Origin: Candidatus Nitrospira kreftii
GTDB taxonomy: Bacteria > Nitrospirota > Nitrospiria > Nitrospirales > Nitrospiraceae
DNA length: 64,000 bases
Assembly: GCA_014058405.1 (NCBI GenBank)
Contig: CP047423.1
Location: forward strand, 1,922,001-1,986,000
Direction: 5' to 3'
Part shown: in pieces, positions 44,427 through 53,732 of the stretch
Position numbering within the stretch: the first letter of the stretch is position 1
Layout: each line of letters begins with the position of its first letter
The notes under the pieces: model-generated
What the model saw: only the letters and a program-made list of their open reading frames with translations
What the model was told of the DNA's origin: nothing
Database searches by the model: none
Program-made: the position numbers and the translations under genes

Positions 44427-47080
44427 CCGGGTGTTTCTATACCGGCTAGTTGCTTCACGAGTCCCCGCTCATCGGACTCGGTCGTAACCTCCCCATTCAG
44501 GCGAGCCTCAAGGAGTCGGTCGAGGACTCTCTTGAACTGGGGACCCGGTTTCATCCCCATCGCCTTTAGGTCAGTCCCCTTCAGGATCGGCTTCACGTGC
44601 TGGTAACTCGTGAGAAAGGCCGAGACCTGCCGCCTCACCATTTCTCCTTTGCTCGTCGCCATCATGATCAGAAGTGTCTCGTCAGACAGCTCCGACAGGA
44701 GATGGTATACGTCTGCCGGTTTGAGCGGCGATCGCGTCCCGAGTCGACGCATTACCTTGTGGCAACCGCGACGAGCCGTCCTGAGCTTGGTCTCCTCGGA
44801 CTCGGGAAATGGAAATCGCTTAAGAACCTCTGATACCCCCCGCTCGGGTAAGACCTCCAGCATGGCCATCAGATAGACCAACCACACCTCCATTTTGCGA
44901 TCGAGATAGGAGAGGTGATACCAGTCGACTGCCTGATCGACGGCATCGAGGAGTGCAGCCAAACGATTCGACCACGACAGCTTGGGATGGAAGAACTTCA
45001 GGAGTCCCAAATCTGCCAGCCGTTTGATGGCCCGCTTTGGCTCACGCTCAGTGAGGAGCAACTTCAGCTCTTCGAGTACGCGATGTCCGGACAATCGATT
45101 GAAAAGATTCATCTTCACGGCTCCCTCGATGAGAGCCGTGGTATCTCGCCCTAAGCGGAACCCATAGCGAATCTCAAAACGAACGGCACGGAAGACGCGA
45201 GTCGGATCCTCCACAAAACTCAGACCATGCAGCACTCGGATGATCTTCTCGTTCAGATCCCGTTGACCTCCATAAAAGTCAAGAATGTCTCCGAAGCCCT
45301 TCTCGTTCAAGCGAACGGCCAATGCATTCATCGTAAAATCGCGTCGGTACAAATCTTTCTTGATTGAACTTTGCTCCACGGTCGGCAGCGCTGTGGGATA
45401 TTCGTAATATTCTGTTCTTGCCGTCGCGATATCCAACCTGAACCCATCCGGTAGCAACAAGATAGCTGTGCCGAATCGCTCATGCGTCTTCACGCGCGCA
45501 TGCAGTACGTCGCTGAGCTTTCGCGCGAAGGCAATTCCGTCGCCTTCGACCACGAAATCCAAATCAAGATTTTCGATGCCCAGTAACAGATCTCGGACGC
45601 AGCCTCCGACGACGAAGAGTGAGACCCCACAGTGGTCGGCCAACTGCCCGGCTTGCTCCAGCAACGTCACGAGGCGATGGGGCAACCGACTTCGCAGTAA
45701 CCCCTTCACGTTACGGTGCGACCTTGCGATTTCTACTTCGACCTCGCCTTGGTGTTGAGCCCGCACTCGAGCGACCTTGAGTACGTCGTCGTGTAACGTG
45801 CGTAGCAGATCTGTCCTGGTAATGACGCCGACCACTTTTGCGTCAGTGATGATCGGAACGAACCGTTGGTTCCGCTCGATCATGGCTGTTTCAATCTTAT
45901 GAAACGGCGTCTCGGTCTGAGCGGTATAGGCATCCGTCTGCATGATGTCACGGACGGCCATCTTGCCGAGCCGATGAAACAAGGCCTTTTGAATCAGCTC
46001 TCGGCTGACCAGTCCGGCGTAACGGGCGTTCTCATCCAACACCGGAAAGACATTGAGTCCATACGTCGTCATCCGTTGCCCAGCCTCCGTCACTGTTGTG
46101 CCATCCTCGATTGCCTTTACTGGGCGGGTCATGACATCCTGCGCCAGCAACGTTGGGCGATAATGTCTGGTCAGCAGCTCGACGAGCTTTTCTTTGACTT
46201 CCACGAGCGTCCGTCCTTTGACCGTTGCGGCAGCAGCGACGGCATGACCTCCACCGCCAAACTCTCGCGCGATCCATCCAACGTCGATTTCAGACCGGCG
46301 ACTTCTTCCAATCACCTGGACCCGGTCTTCCATCATCACGGCGACGATGACGGCGTCGATGTCGTGCATCTCAGCGAGTCGGTGGACGACGCCGGCCGCT
46401 TCACCACGGAGCCGATCACTGGTGCTGGTTGCGATGAGAACTTTGCGCCCTTCCAAGTAATGGATGTCGCTATGCTCCAAGAGATCGTTCATGAACGCCA
46501 CGGTATCGGCATCCAGTGGACGACGAAGAACATCCGTGACGATCGTGAGGTCCGCTCCGGACTCCAAGAGAAAGACACCGGCTTGGAGGTCTCGAGGCGT
46601 TGTGGAAACGAAGCAGAATGAACCGGTCTCTTCATAGAGGCCCAGAGCCAATACGGTGGCTTCGAAGGGAGTCACCGGTATATCCTTCTGGCGAAGGTGT
46701 TCTATGAGCAACGTCGTTGTTGCGCCGACAGGCTGCACAACCGACAACGAAGAACGACCGGCGCATGGAGAGTCCTTGTCAACATGATGATCGAACACCA
46801 CCACCTCGACGGAGCGGTCTTCGACACAAGACTTGAGTGATCCGATTCGATCGGGATCTTGGGTATCGACGAGGATCAGCCTGGTGATGTGAGAAAGATC
46901 GATCGTTTTGAGCTTGACGATGTCCAGATCGTGCACGGCGAGAAAATTGCGAACTGTTTCCTGAGCGCCAGCCGGCAAGACCAGCTTGGCTTCCGGAAAG
47001 AGTTTTCGCGCAGCCACCATGGAGGCCAAACCATCAAAATCCGCATTGCTGTGGGTGGCAAGGACTTCCATAGAGTGCAT
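44423..47080 (-). CDS. tRNA nucleotidyltransferase with N-terminal DHH phosphoesterase and CBS pair
   Basis: An 885-residue fused enzyme. The N-terminal DHH/DHHA1 phosphoesterase (THSNADFDGLASMVAARKLF, VFDHHVDKDSP, REFGGGGHAVAAAATV) is followed by two CBS domains (VMTRPVKAIEDGTTVTEAGQ; DIMQTDAYTAQTETP). A class II polymerase-beta nucleotidyltransferase then shows FVVGGCVRDLLLG and LDLDFVVEGD, and an RNA-binding helical tail closes the protein. This architecture is known from the A-adding or CC-adding enzymes of Aquifex-like and deltaproteobacterial lineages that finish the tRNA CCA end. A separate partner for the other nucleotides is not in the window. The start at 47080 or 47071 cannot be told apart by ribosome binding site. 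Confidence 0.88.
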   Translation of the reverse strand: MHSMEVLATHSNADFDGLASMVAARKLFPEAKLVLPAGAQETVRNFLAVHDLDIVKLKTIDLSHITRLILVDTQDPDRIGSLKSCVEDRSVEVVVFDHHVDKDSPCAGRSSLSVVQPVGATTTLLIEHLRQKDIPVTPFEATVLALGLYEETGSFCFVSTTPRDLQAGVFLLESGADLTIVTDVLRRPLDADTVAFMNDLLEHSDIHYLEGRKVLIATSTSDRLRGEAAGVVHRLAEMHDIDAVIVAVMMEDRVQVIGRSRRSEIDVGWIAREFGGGGHAVAAAATVKGRTLVEVKEKLVELLTRHYRPTLLAQDVMTRPVKAIEDGTTVTEAGQRMTTYGLNVFPVLDENARYAGLVSRELIQKALFHRLGKMAVRDIMQTDAYTAQTETPFHKIETAMIERNQRFVPIITDAKVVGVITRTDLLRTLHDDVLKVARVRAQHQGEVEVEIARSHRNVKGLLRSRLPHRLVTLLEQAGQLADHCGVSLFVVGGCVRDLLLGIENLDLDFVVEGDGIAFARKLSDVLHARVKTHERFGTAILLLPDGFRLDIATARTEYYEYPTALPTVEQSSIKKDLYRRDFTMNALAVRLNEKGFGDILDFYGGQRDLNEKIIRVLHGLSFVEDPTRVFRAVRFEIRYGFRLGRDTTALIEGAVKMNLFNRLSGHRVLEELKLLLTEREPKRAIKRLADLGLLKFFHPKLSWSNRLAALLDAVDQAVDWYHLSYLDRKMEVWLVYLMAMLEVLPERGVSEVLKRFPFPESEETKLRTARRGCHKVMRRLGTRSPLKPADVYHLLSELSDETLLIMMATSKGEMVRRQVSAFLTSYQHVKPILKGTDLKAMGMKPGPQFKRVLDRLLEARLNGEVTTESDERGLVKQLAGIETPG

Positions 47081-47242
47081 TCTAGCAGGGGATTTCAGAA
47101 GGTAAAATAGAGCTTAACCTTCCACAGGTCGAGAAGTCTCTTCTAGGATATTTCGCCTATAATAGAATCCACGACACATTACTGGGAGGCATAATCGTTT
47201 TCAGAATCCGTGGCATGCAGGAAACAGATGATTTGGACTCGG

Positions 47243-48187
47243 TCAATCTCTGCCACGACCGGAATGGTCTGATCGCTCAAGGCGATCACTGCGCTCCACT
47301 CGGTCGGATCGATCGCCTCGATCCACTTTATCGGGACGGTCAATCCGGTCGGATCGGTCTCGGCCACCGGATTGCTCATGTCGGTCAGATTGGTTTCTGT
47401 CGGAACCGTCGCGGCTCCCCTTTTCGCCACGATCGCTGCGTCCTCCCCGATCGCGCTCACTTCCCGACCCGCTATGATCGTCATCCTTAAAGAGCCGATC
47501 GCTCCGTTCGCCTTTACTGACTTTGTCACGAAGGGTTTGAAGACTCGCACGGCCTTCTTCAAAGTCGGACCCACGCCGTTTTACTTCTCGACTGAGATCC
47601 AAGAGTTCAGATGCACGATAGCCTTGTTTAATTCCTTCACCGACCAATGCTGTTCCATCTTTCGACGGAATCTTACCTTCTTTCATCACAGCAATACCTT
47701 TTGCGCCGGCTGCCAGAACTTCCTGTGTCGCTTTCTGACGCCCCTCTTGTTGCGCAAGCCGAGCCAATTCCCGGACTTCATCGATGGTCGCTCCACGGGA
47801 CAGGGCTTCAGCCATCGTTTCAATGGCACGATGGCGATTCCTCTCGTCTCCTCCACGAGAACCAGCCTCCTGCAACACCTCATGGGCAGACTCAAGCCGA
47901 GAGGTCATTTGTCGAATGACGGGGTCGATCCGTTTTGGTTCAATCCCTTTGGCCAATCCTTCTTTCACCTTGTTGGCCAGTGATTCGATAGGGAGGCCTC
48001 GTTCACCCGCCTTGTTCACGTGTTCGAGTAATGGGCTGATCTCCTCAGGAGGATGACCTTGTGCCGTCCGCAGTCGATTGATTTCCGTTCGATCTTGAGC
48101 CGAGAGAGATTCGGCCTGGGCTGTGTTGCCACAAAGGGTCAGTGCCAGACTCAAGACGATATTTCGGAAGACGGTTCCGTTGCCCAT
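47243..48187 (-). CDS. Secreted protein with Asp/Arg-rich repetitive tail
   Basis: A 314-residue exported protein: signal peptide MGNGTVFRNIVLSLALTLCG with cleavage after AQA, a helical region of about 190 residues, and a tail of about 90 residues made of SDR/RDR/DRxDR repeats (KVDRGDRSDRVERSDRLERS). The tail is low complexity with alternating charge. It starts four bases after the stop of the CBM lipoprotein gene, using TAAGG of that stop as ribosome binding site, so it is the fourth gene of the ECF sigma operon. No family is recognised. It may be an envelope-binding filament or polysaccharide-interacting protein. Confidence 0.7.
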   Translation of the reverse strand: MGNGTVFRNIVLSLALTLCGNTAQAESLSAQDRTEINRLRTAQGHPPEEISPLLEHVNKAGERGLPIESLANKVKEGLAKGIEPKRIDPVIRQMTSRLESAHEVLQEAGSRGGDERNRHRAIETMAEALSRGATIDEVRELARLAQQEGRQKATQEVLAAGAKGIAVMKEGKIPSKDGTALVGEGIKQGYRASELLDLSREVKRRGSDFEEGRASLQTLRDKVSKGERSDRLFKDDDHSGSGSERDRGGRSDRGEKGSRDGSDRNQSDRHEQSGGRDRSDRIDRPDKVDRGDRSDRVERSDRLERSDHSGRGRD

Positions 48188-48191
48188 TGCC

Positions 48192-48575
48192 TTACCGTAC
48201 GACCACGACTCCGTTTGTTTGCCCGAATCCATCTGTCACAAAATCGTCAGCCTGTGGCGGTGTCACCCATTGATCTTCGTCGATGACGTACATAAAGGCA
48301 TACTCGCCTTCCTTGAGCGGCATGACGACTGACCATAGGGTCCCGTTCACTCTCGCCATCGGTGTCGCGCGTTTGACCCATCCATTGAAGGTTCCGACCA
48401 GACAGACGTCCTTGGCCCCCGGTGCAGAGATCGTGAACTTGACGCCTCCGGGTGTGACTCTCGGTGGTTGGGGTACTATGGTTTTGGTGCAGCTCCCGGT
48501 TCCGATGAACGTGACGAGCACGCTCAACAGCGCGATCGAATTGAACAATCCATGGCGCCTCTGTTCTCTGGCCAT
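48192..48575 (-). CDS. Lipoprotein consisting of an AMPK-type glycogen-binding domain (CBM48-like)
   Basis: A 127-residue lipoprotein with signal ending GTGSC, followed by one immunoglobulin-like AMPK1/CBM48 domain: VKFTISAPGAKDVCLVGTFN, GW, ATPMARVNGTLWSVVMPLKE and YAFMYVIDEDQW. The FNGW...Y.F...D..W pattern is the glycogen/isoamylase-type binding fold. No enzymatic domain is attached. It is third in the sigma operon, after the anti-sigma protein that carries the same domain. By inference it binds glucan or a protein ligand in the periplasm. Confidence 0.82.
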   Translation of the reverse strand: MAREQRRHGLFNSIALLSVLVTFIGTGSCTKTIVPQPPRVTPGGVKFTISAPGAKDVCLVGTFNGWVKRATPMARVNGTLWSVVMPLKEGEYAFMYVIDEDQWVTPPQADDFVTDGFGQTNGVVVVR

Positions 48576-48628
48576 GGGGGCAAGAGTAATGGAGGTGCAG
48601 CCTCGTTGCAAGAGACCCGCTCTGTAGA

Positions 48629-49309
48629 CTAAATTGCCACATCAAGCACCGCATTCTGCGAACCAAATCCATCGGTGGCTTCTTCAGGCGCCAGCGGATC
48701 GGCGATCCATTCTTTCCCATCGATGACGAACATGTATTGATAGCGACCTGGTTTGAGCGGAATGGTCGCAGTCCACATCCCGCCATCAGACCGCTCTAAC
48801 GGGGTATACGACGGGTTCCATCCGTTGAAATCGCCTGCGACAGATACGGATCGTGCCTCCGGCTGCAGCAGGACCAGTCGCACGAACACCGTTGGCTCCT
48901 CTCTTGCGCTGGCCGCAATCGTCTGGGCCGGGGCCGTCGCAACCGGTACCTCTACGACTCGCTCCGGTATCACTGCTACCAGCCCCGCGACTGTCACGAT
49001 TGCGACGCAGACTGCTGCAGCGGCACCGGCCAGGTTCCACTCCAATGTCCGGGGTGTCGTCACAAGAGCCCATAACCGCTCCCATAGACCAACGCGATGT
49101 GGCACTACCTGAGCCTTCAGCTCGCTCAAGAATCTGGCCGACGGCACAATCCTCGTTAATTGAGCAGCCTGTGCCACCACCATTTCAAGATTGAGCCATT
49201 GCCGCCGCAACGTTGGATCGGTATCCACTGCCTGGAGAAATGCCACCCGTTCTTCCGGAGTCAAGTCGTGGTCCAGAAACTGTTGAATTAATTCTTCATG
49301 CTCATGCAT
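48629..49309 (-). CDS. Putative anti-sigma factor with periplasmic AMPK-type glycogen-binding domain
   Basis: A 226-residue single-pass membrane protein. The cytosolic N terminus (MHEHEELIQQFLDHDLTPEE) resembles anti-sigma helices but lacks the zinc HxxxCxxC motif. A transmembrane helix (about residues 80-105, AGAAAAVCVAIVTVAGLVAV) follows, then an extracytoplasmic AMPK1-CBM domain (SVSVAGDFNGWNPSYTPLER, YQYMFVIDGKEW). Its ATG overlaps the sigma-factor gene by eight bases, the usual sigma/anti-sigma coupling. Sensor domains on the far side of anti-sigma proteins control sigma release, so carbohydrate sensing is a plausible inference. Confidence 0.78.
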   Translation of the reverse strand: MHEHEELIQQFLDHDLTPEERVAFLQAVDTDPTLRRQWLNLEMVVAQAAQLTRIVPSARFLSELKAQVVPHRVGLWERLWALVTTPRTLEWNLAGAAAAVCVAIVTVAGLVAVIPERVVEVPVATAPAQTIAASAREEPTVFVRLVLLQPEARSVSVAGDFNGWNPSYTPLERSDGGMWTATIPLKPGRYQYMFVIDGKEWIADPLAPEEATDGFGSQNAVLDVAI

Positions 49310-49895
49310 CGGATTCACCACGTGAATTGAGTGATGCCAAATCACGGCTGAGTTGCAGTCGCCCCTTATACACCCGCATTTTCAACGTGTCACTGCTTAT
49401 GCCCAAAATCTGCTCCATCTCTTCGTAGTTGAGCCCTTCGACATGTTTGAGTACGAACGCTTCACGATATAGCGGTGGTAGACGCTGAATCGCTTGTTCC
49501 AATTCCTGTGCAACCTGTTGTTGAGACAACAGGGCTTCAGGGGTCCGGTGCTCAGCCACATGACTGTCCTGGACCTCATCGGCATCTAAGTCGTATGGCC
49601 CCTGTCCGGGGCGCTTGGCGCGTAGCCAATCCTTGCATTTATTTGCACCAATCCGGTAGAGCCAGGTCGAAAACTTAGAATCTGCACGAAACGTCGCTAA
49701 TGCCTTGAAGGCCGTGAGAAAGGCCTCTTGCGCCAGATCCTCTGCTTCGGCCCGATTGCCCACCATCCGGTAGGCCAGGTTGACGATCGCCGATGCATGC
49801 CGGTCGATCAGCTGCCCGAATGCCTCGTGATCCTGCTGGAGGCTACGGGTGACCAGTTGGGCATCATCAGGGGCTGCATCATGACCCGGTAGCAT
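49302..49895 (-). CDS. ECF-type RNA polymerase sigma factor (RpoE-like)
   Basis: A 197-residue sigma-70 family factor with region 2 (LAYRMVGNRAEAEDLAQEAF, FRADSKFSTWLYRIGANKCK) and region 4 (LPPLYREAFVLKHVEGLNYE, EMEQILGISSDTLKMRVYKG). No region 3 or C-terminal extension is present. It directs transcription in response to an envelope or extracellular signal and is followed by, and overlaps, the membrane anti-sigma candidate. No autoregulated promoter could be identified with confidence upstream of 49895. Confidence 0.9.
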   Translation of the reverse strand: MLPGHDAAPDDAQLVTRSLQQDHEAFGQLIDRHASAIVNLAYRMVGNRAEAEDLAQEAFLTAFKALATFRADSKFSTWLYRIGANKCKDWLRAKRPGQGPYDLDADEVQDSHVAEHRTPEALLSQQQVAQELEQAIQRLPPLYREAFVLKHVEGLNYEEMEQILGISSDTLKMRVYKGRLQLSRDLASLNSRGESDA

Positions 49896-50013
49896 AGGAT
49901 GTGCTCGTCAGCCCCGCATCCTGGCACACGACCGTCTGCAGTAGTCCACCTGTCTCATTGTTAGACGATTTGCGGAGAACCTGGTAAATGGCTTCCCAAA
50001 ATGGGGAAGAGAA

Positions 50014-50982
50014 CTAGAAACGATAGCTAGAGCCAATTGAGACAACATAATCCGGTGCACCATTCGAGAGGCCGACCGCTACGCCACCATTGAGACGCCA
50101 GGCAGCCGAAAGACGGTAATTCGTGGAGAAAAACACGTCTCTCGCATTCGGTAATCCCGGTACAAGCGCCCGATATTCCTCAAAATACACGCTCGCCAGC
50201 AAGTCCTTCGTGACATAATACCCGGTCCCCACATCGTACCAATATTGGTTGCGCAAGCCTAATGTTCCAGAGCCATCGGCCCGATCCGGGTCCCCGATGA
50301 TGTTATACCCCCCGTCAAAAAAGACCAGCCAGCTGGACCCAATGAGCTTCGACACCTCGACGCCATACCCATGATCGAACTTGCCGGTTCCCAATCCTTG
50401 GCTGGCATTGGCCGTTGGAAGCTTGAACCGCGCGGTGAGCGCAATCAGTGGCGTATACTCGTCTTCTTCAATGACATAGTACCGCCCTCTCAGAATAACG
50501 TCACCGATACCCGTGGTTGTCACCTTCTGGCCAGCAAGACGCGTTGTCGTACCGCAAGGCACATCATTATTATTACCGGAACCACTATTGTCCCTACGAC
50601 AGTCGTCATCCGACCCGCCACCTCCTCCACCGCTGCCAGACCCGCTGTTGTCATCATCAACACGGAATGCGGTATTCCCGACGACGGTCGTGCGCCCGTC
50701 CGTGATCGCCGTCACAGAAGGGATGACCAGTGAAATATCACCTTTCGAGAATAAGCGCCTGATTGATAACGGGGCATAAATGAACTCGCTGGTCGTATTG
50801 GTTCCAAAATTTCCGTGGCTATAGCTGGGTGTGAAACTGATCTGCCAGTTTCGCTCCGTCGCCGGTTGTGGCCGTTTATCGGCGGCATCCGCCGCCAATC
50901 CAGACTCTGCCCACAATCCACCGACTGTGCCAATAACAACGGTCATCACGACCATACGCACTCTCTGCATCCCTTTCACCAT
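50014..50982 (-). CDS. Outer-membrane beta-barrel protein, transporter-like
   Basis: A protein of about 322 residues with a signal peptide (VVMTVVIGTVGGLWAESGLA) and alternating amphipathic strands ending in the aromatic C terminus SIGSSYRF typical of outer-membrane barrels. An internal low-complexity loop (DDDNSGSGSGGGGGGSDDD, then CRRDNSGSGNNND) lies between strands and could bind calcium. It resembles MetA-pathway/OMPP1-like or DUF-type barrels annotated as transporters. Alternative starts at 51054 and 50970 are open. It is a single gene. Confidence 0.72.
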   Translation of the reverse strand: MVKGMQRVRMVVMTVVIGTVGGLWAESGLAADAADKRPQPATERNWQISFTPSYSHGNFGTNTTSEFIYAPLSIRRLFSKGDISLVIPSVTAITDGRTTVVGNTAFRVDDDNSGSGSGGGGGGSDDDCRRDNSGSGNNNDVPCGTTTRLAGQKVTTTGIGDVILRGRYYVIEEDEYTPLIALTARFKLPTANASQGLGTGKFDHGYGVEVSKLIGSSWLVFFDGGYNIIGDPDRADGSGTLGLRNQYWYDVGTGYYVTKDLLASVYFEEYRALVPGLPNARDVFFSTNYRLSAAWRLNGGVAVGLSNGAPDYVVSIGSSYRF

Positions 50983-51103
50983 CCCTTTCCGTACGAGAAA
51001 TTCGCACACTATGCGGTGATTCGCCTGCAAGTGCCTTGCTAAGGGTTTTGCCATCGACTGATCGTAATGCAGTGATTCCGAGAGGTGCTCGATGCCACAA
51101 CAG

Positions 51104-51136
51104 AACGACGCCGAGATAATCCCGGCGCCGTTCTGA
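51104..51136. terminator. Imperfect hairpin upstream of the barrel gene
   Basis: AGAACGACGCCG and CGGCGCCGTTCT pair over 12 positions with one mismatch around a nine-base loop. It lies 27 bases past the stop of the Asp/Arg-rich gene at 51164, so it is probably that gene's terminator. There is no T run. Confidence 0.5.
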
Positions 51137-51163
51137 CACTTGTATCACACTAGTGAGAAAAAT

Positions 51164-51787
51164 CTAGTTCCGACCGGACCGCTCAGGTCTCTCTCGATGC
51201 TCTGGGCGTTCTGTTCGCTCGATGCGCTCCATCCGTTCCGGTCGGTGCGGCCGTTCCATCTGCGTCATCCGGGCATGGTCTCGCCCATCGCGGCCATGTT
51301 CACTGGCCACGTGATTGGCTCGATCGAGTCCTCGAAGTTCGCCATGAGGATTTGATCGATGATCTTCCCGACGGTCTTGCCGCCTGTCCATCTGCCGTTC
51401 TTCTCTCCTGTCTTCTCTCCGATCGAGTTGTCGATCCTCACGACGATCTTCCCTTCGATCGATCTGTCGATCTTCTGTGCGATCGGCGCGGCGATCTTCC
51501 TGACGGACGTCATTGACCTGAGCCACCAGGTGCTCTTTCCCATGCGTTCTTCCCCGATCTCCCCCATCGTAACCACCGTTGGCGGACCCGTAACCGCTAT
51601 TCCGTGATCCCGGTCCACTGTTGAGCGACCCATGGCCGCTATTCATCGAGCCCGGCTCTTGGTTGTCGATCCGCACTTCCGCCCCTGCCATGGGGTCATT
51701 CATCCTGCCCATGGCAGGTGAGGTCAGCACTGAGAGTCCTGCGAAAGTTCCTATCATGATTTCTTTCCAACTAAGACGGTTCATCAT
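51164..51787 (-). CDS. Secreted Asp/Arg repeat protein
   Basis: A 207-residue exported protein: a hydrophobic N terminus (MIGTFAGLSVLTSPAMG), a Gly/Ser/Asn-rich segment (GSMNSGHGSLNSGPGSRNSG), then heptad-like DRREDRR repeats (about 95-145) and an RPERMERIERTERPEHRERP tail. AAGGAG lies six bases before the paired ATGs. It is a second, non-orthologous protein of the same alternating-charge style as the one at 47243-48187. Function unknown. Confidence 0.7.
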   Translation of the reverse strand: MMNRLSWKEIMIGTFAGLSVLTSPAMGRMNDPMAGAEVRIDNQEPGSMNSGHGSLNSGPGSRNSGYGSANGGYDGGDRGRTHGKEHLVAQVNDVRQEDRRADRTEDRQIDRREDRREDRQLDRREDRREERQMDRRQDRREDHRSNPHGELRGLDRANHVASEHGRDGRDHARMTQMERPHRPERMERIERTERPEHRERPERSGRN

Positions 51788-51845
51788 TCATCTCCTTTTC
51801 AAATGACCTGGTCGCAGTCTAGCCCGCCTGCCGGCATCCACCTAG

Positions 51846-53264
51846 TTAGTCTTCCAATTCTGCCTCGTCCCATACGACCGTCGCACCGCTCAACTTCCCC
51901 TTCACTTTCACCAGTGAGTTGACGCGCACAGCAGCCAAGAATCCTGTACGACTTATGGATGTGCCGCGCACGCTCTCAAACTGATTGATGATGCTGGTAT
52001 CAACCGACACGCCTAAGAGCGTGATGACATTTCCGGTAATCGATTGAACCGGCCCCTGTAAATCAATATCGTTGTCGGCCGATCGCAGGTCAATGCGTGT
52101 CGCCACGACCGCGTTGTTCCCGCTGACACGGCCACGCACGCGGACATGATCACCAGATGACATGCCATTGAGGCTGGTATCCTTGAACTCTGTCTGGCTG
52201 TTCACGGTGACGGTCACACTGGGCAACTGTGTGAGCGTGAAGGCGTTCGTGCCAATTGTCTCAATGTCGCCTTCTAACCGCACACTCTCATGGAACTTCA
52301 CGTGTTTCGCAATGAGCAGACCGTTCTCCCATCGTCCTTCCGCTGAGAGCTTTGCACCCACGACAATCTCGTCGATCGTACCGCCACGGAATTCTGTGTT
52401 CCCAGTCGTCTGCACCTGCGTATTGCCGATGATGAAATTGCCGGTTCCGAGCACCTGCGTCACATAGCCCTCGACTTCGAATTCGTCGACCTGATTCCCT
52501 ATGCCGCGATGTTCCGGTTCGACCTTTGTAGCGGTGAGGGTCGTCGTCGCTGCATTGAAGACGGTCCCCTTTGCTTCCACCAGTAGGCCGTTCCAGCTAT
52601 TGCCGGATGGATTCGGCATGTCATTGATGAGGGCAGTCGTATAGATCACGGTCAGATCACCAACTTGGAAGGTTTTGGCTCCGTCGTTGTGGTTCTTGAC
52701 GAATCCACGCGCCTCCGGCGTGACGTTAATGAGTTTCTTTTCAATGTATGTTGCTTGTATGACGCCGTTCGGACGGATATGACCGCTGACTTCCACATGG
52801 TCGGTTCCTGTCACAAGATTCAGAACATTGCGCCCCGGAATGTTGTTGTCTATCAGGGTGTCGTTGTCGACCAGAACTGTTTGCCCCATCACGATCACGC
52901 TGAGACCATCCGTGGCTGCCGACTGCACTAGTCCTTCAACCGCGTCCTTCTGGAACACGGCGTTGGCCGACCGCTGAGTGCCGTTGAACGAGCCATTGAC
53001 CGTCACCGTCATCCCGACCTTGAGGTCGCTTTGGCTGCCAGATTGGCCATCGACGATGAATGACGAACCACTCGTCTCAAACTGTTTTCCGTTGACAAAG
53101 ACGCTGCCGAAACCGGTAATCGTGCCCGATGCAGACGCGGAGCCTGATCCGTTTCCAGATCCACTGGCGGACACAGGAGGAGTCGCCTCGCTGCCGCAAG
53201 CGGCGAGGAGTCCTGCGAGTCCGATTATGCTCACGATACTGTAGACACATCGCGATGTACTCAT
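51846..53264 (-). CDS. DUF5666-domain lipoprotein
   Basis: A 472-residue lipoprotein (signal ending GLLAAC) with a Gly/Ser spacer and several copies of the DUF5666 beta-barrel-like domain. Each copy follows the pattern GxGSVFVNGxxF...V...G...V.G. Examples are ITGFGSVFVNGKQFETSG and VGMTVTVNGSF. Exported DUF5666 proteins are frequent in this kind of genome; their role is unknown. GAGGA precedes the ATG. It follows the small lipoprotein gene by 27 bases and is probably co-transcribed. Confidence 0.82.
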   Translation of the reverse strand: MSTSRCVYSIVSIIGLAGLLAACGSEATPPVSASGSGNGSGSASASGTITGFGSVFVNGKQFETSGSSFIVDGQSGSQSDLKVGMTVTVNGSFNGTQRSANAVFQKDAVEGLVQSAATDGLSVIVMGQTVLVDNDTLIDNNIPGRNVLNLVTGTDHVEVSGHIRPNGVIQATYIEKKLINVTPEARGFVKNHNDGAKTFQVGDLTVIYTTALINDMPNPSGNSWNGLLVEAKGTVFNAATTTLTATKVEPEHRGIGNQVDEFEVEGYVTQVLGTGNFIIGNTQVQTTGNTEFRGGTIDEIVVGAKLSAEGRWENGLLIAKHVKFHESVRLEGDIETIGTNAFTLTQLPSVTVTVNSQTEFKDTSLNGMSSGDHVRVRGRVSGNNAVVATRIDLRSADNDIDLQGPVQSITGNVITLLGVSVDTSIINQFESVRGTSISRTGFLAAVRVNSLVKVKGKLSGATVVWDEAELED

Positions 53265-53291
53265 GATGTATTCCTCGTTGGATGATGATTA

Positions 53292-53732
53292 TTACGGTTG
53301 CTGGTTTCGTTCCTGGTCGAGTGAAATGCTCGCCGGTCGTGGGTTTTCGGCCAGGACGTCCGCCGACCAGCTGACCCGCGCCGGGCACCATTGCCAGATG
53401 CCGAGGGTGATGATACGCGTGAGTCCAGCAGGCATGCAGGCCAGTCGGTTGACGAACACCTCCCGATTGACCACCCTGGTCGAGGCTCCGCATCGGTTCA
53501 GATACGGCTCACTGGAGACGTCTCGCAGATCGATATGCGGTGTGACAAAGGCGACGATTGGCACCGGCAATACGGCGATGGACGAGTCATCCACCCACTC
53601 GCTGCCAGAACAATGTCCCTCGAGCCCGGCCATACGCTTCACATCATCGCGAACCAGCGTCGAGGTGCAGCCAGATAACAACAGTGTTGCGGAAAGTAGA
53701 TACACGGTTACTTGAGAATAGAATGGTTGCAT
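53292..53732 (-). CDS. Small Cys-containing lipoprotein, unknown
   Basis: A 146-residue lipoprotein with signal VYLLSATLLLSGC and a strong ribosome binding site (GGAGGGG). The mature part has several further cysteines (HCSGSEW, NRCGAST, LACMPAG, WQWCPAR) that could form disulfides. No family is recognised. It is the first gene of a two-gene unit with the DUF5666 lipoprotein. Confidence 0.68.
   Translation of the reverse strand: MQPFYSQVTVYLLSATLLLSGCTSTLVRDDVKRMAGLEGHCSGSEWVDDSSIAVLPVPIVAFVTPHIDLRDVSSEPYLNRCGASTRVVNREVFVNRLACMPAGLTRIITLGIWQWCPARVSWSADVLAENPRPASISLDQERNQQP

Noticed and set aside
47179-47574. 131-codon minus-strand frame
   Set aside because: Alternate frame of the Asp/Arg repeat region; the signal-peptide-bearing frame is operon-coupled and preferred.
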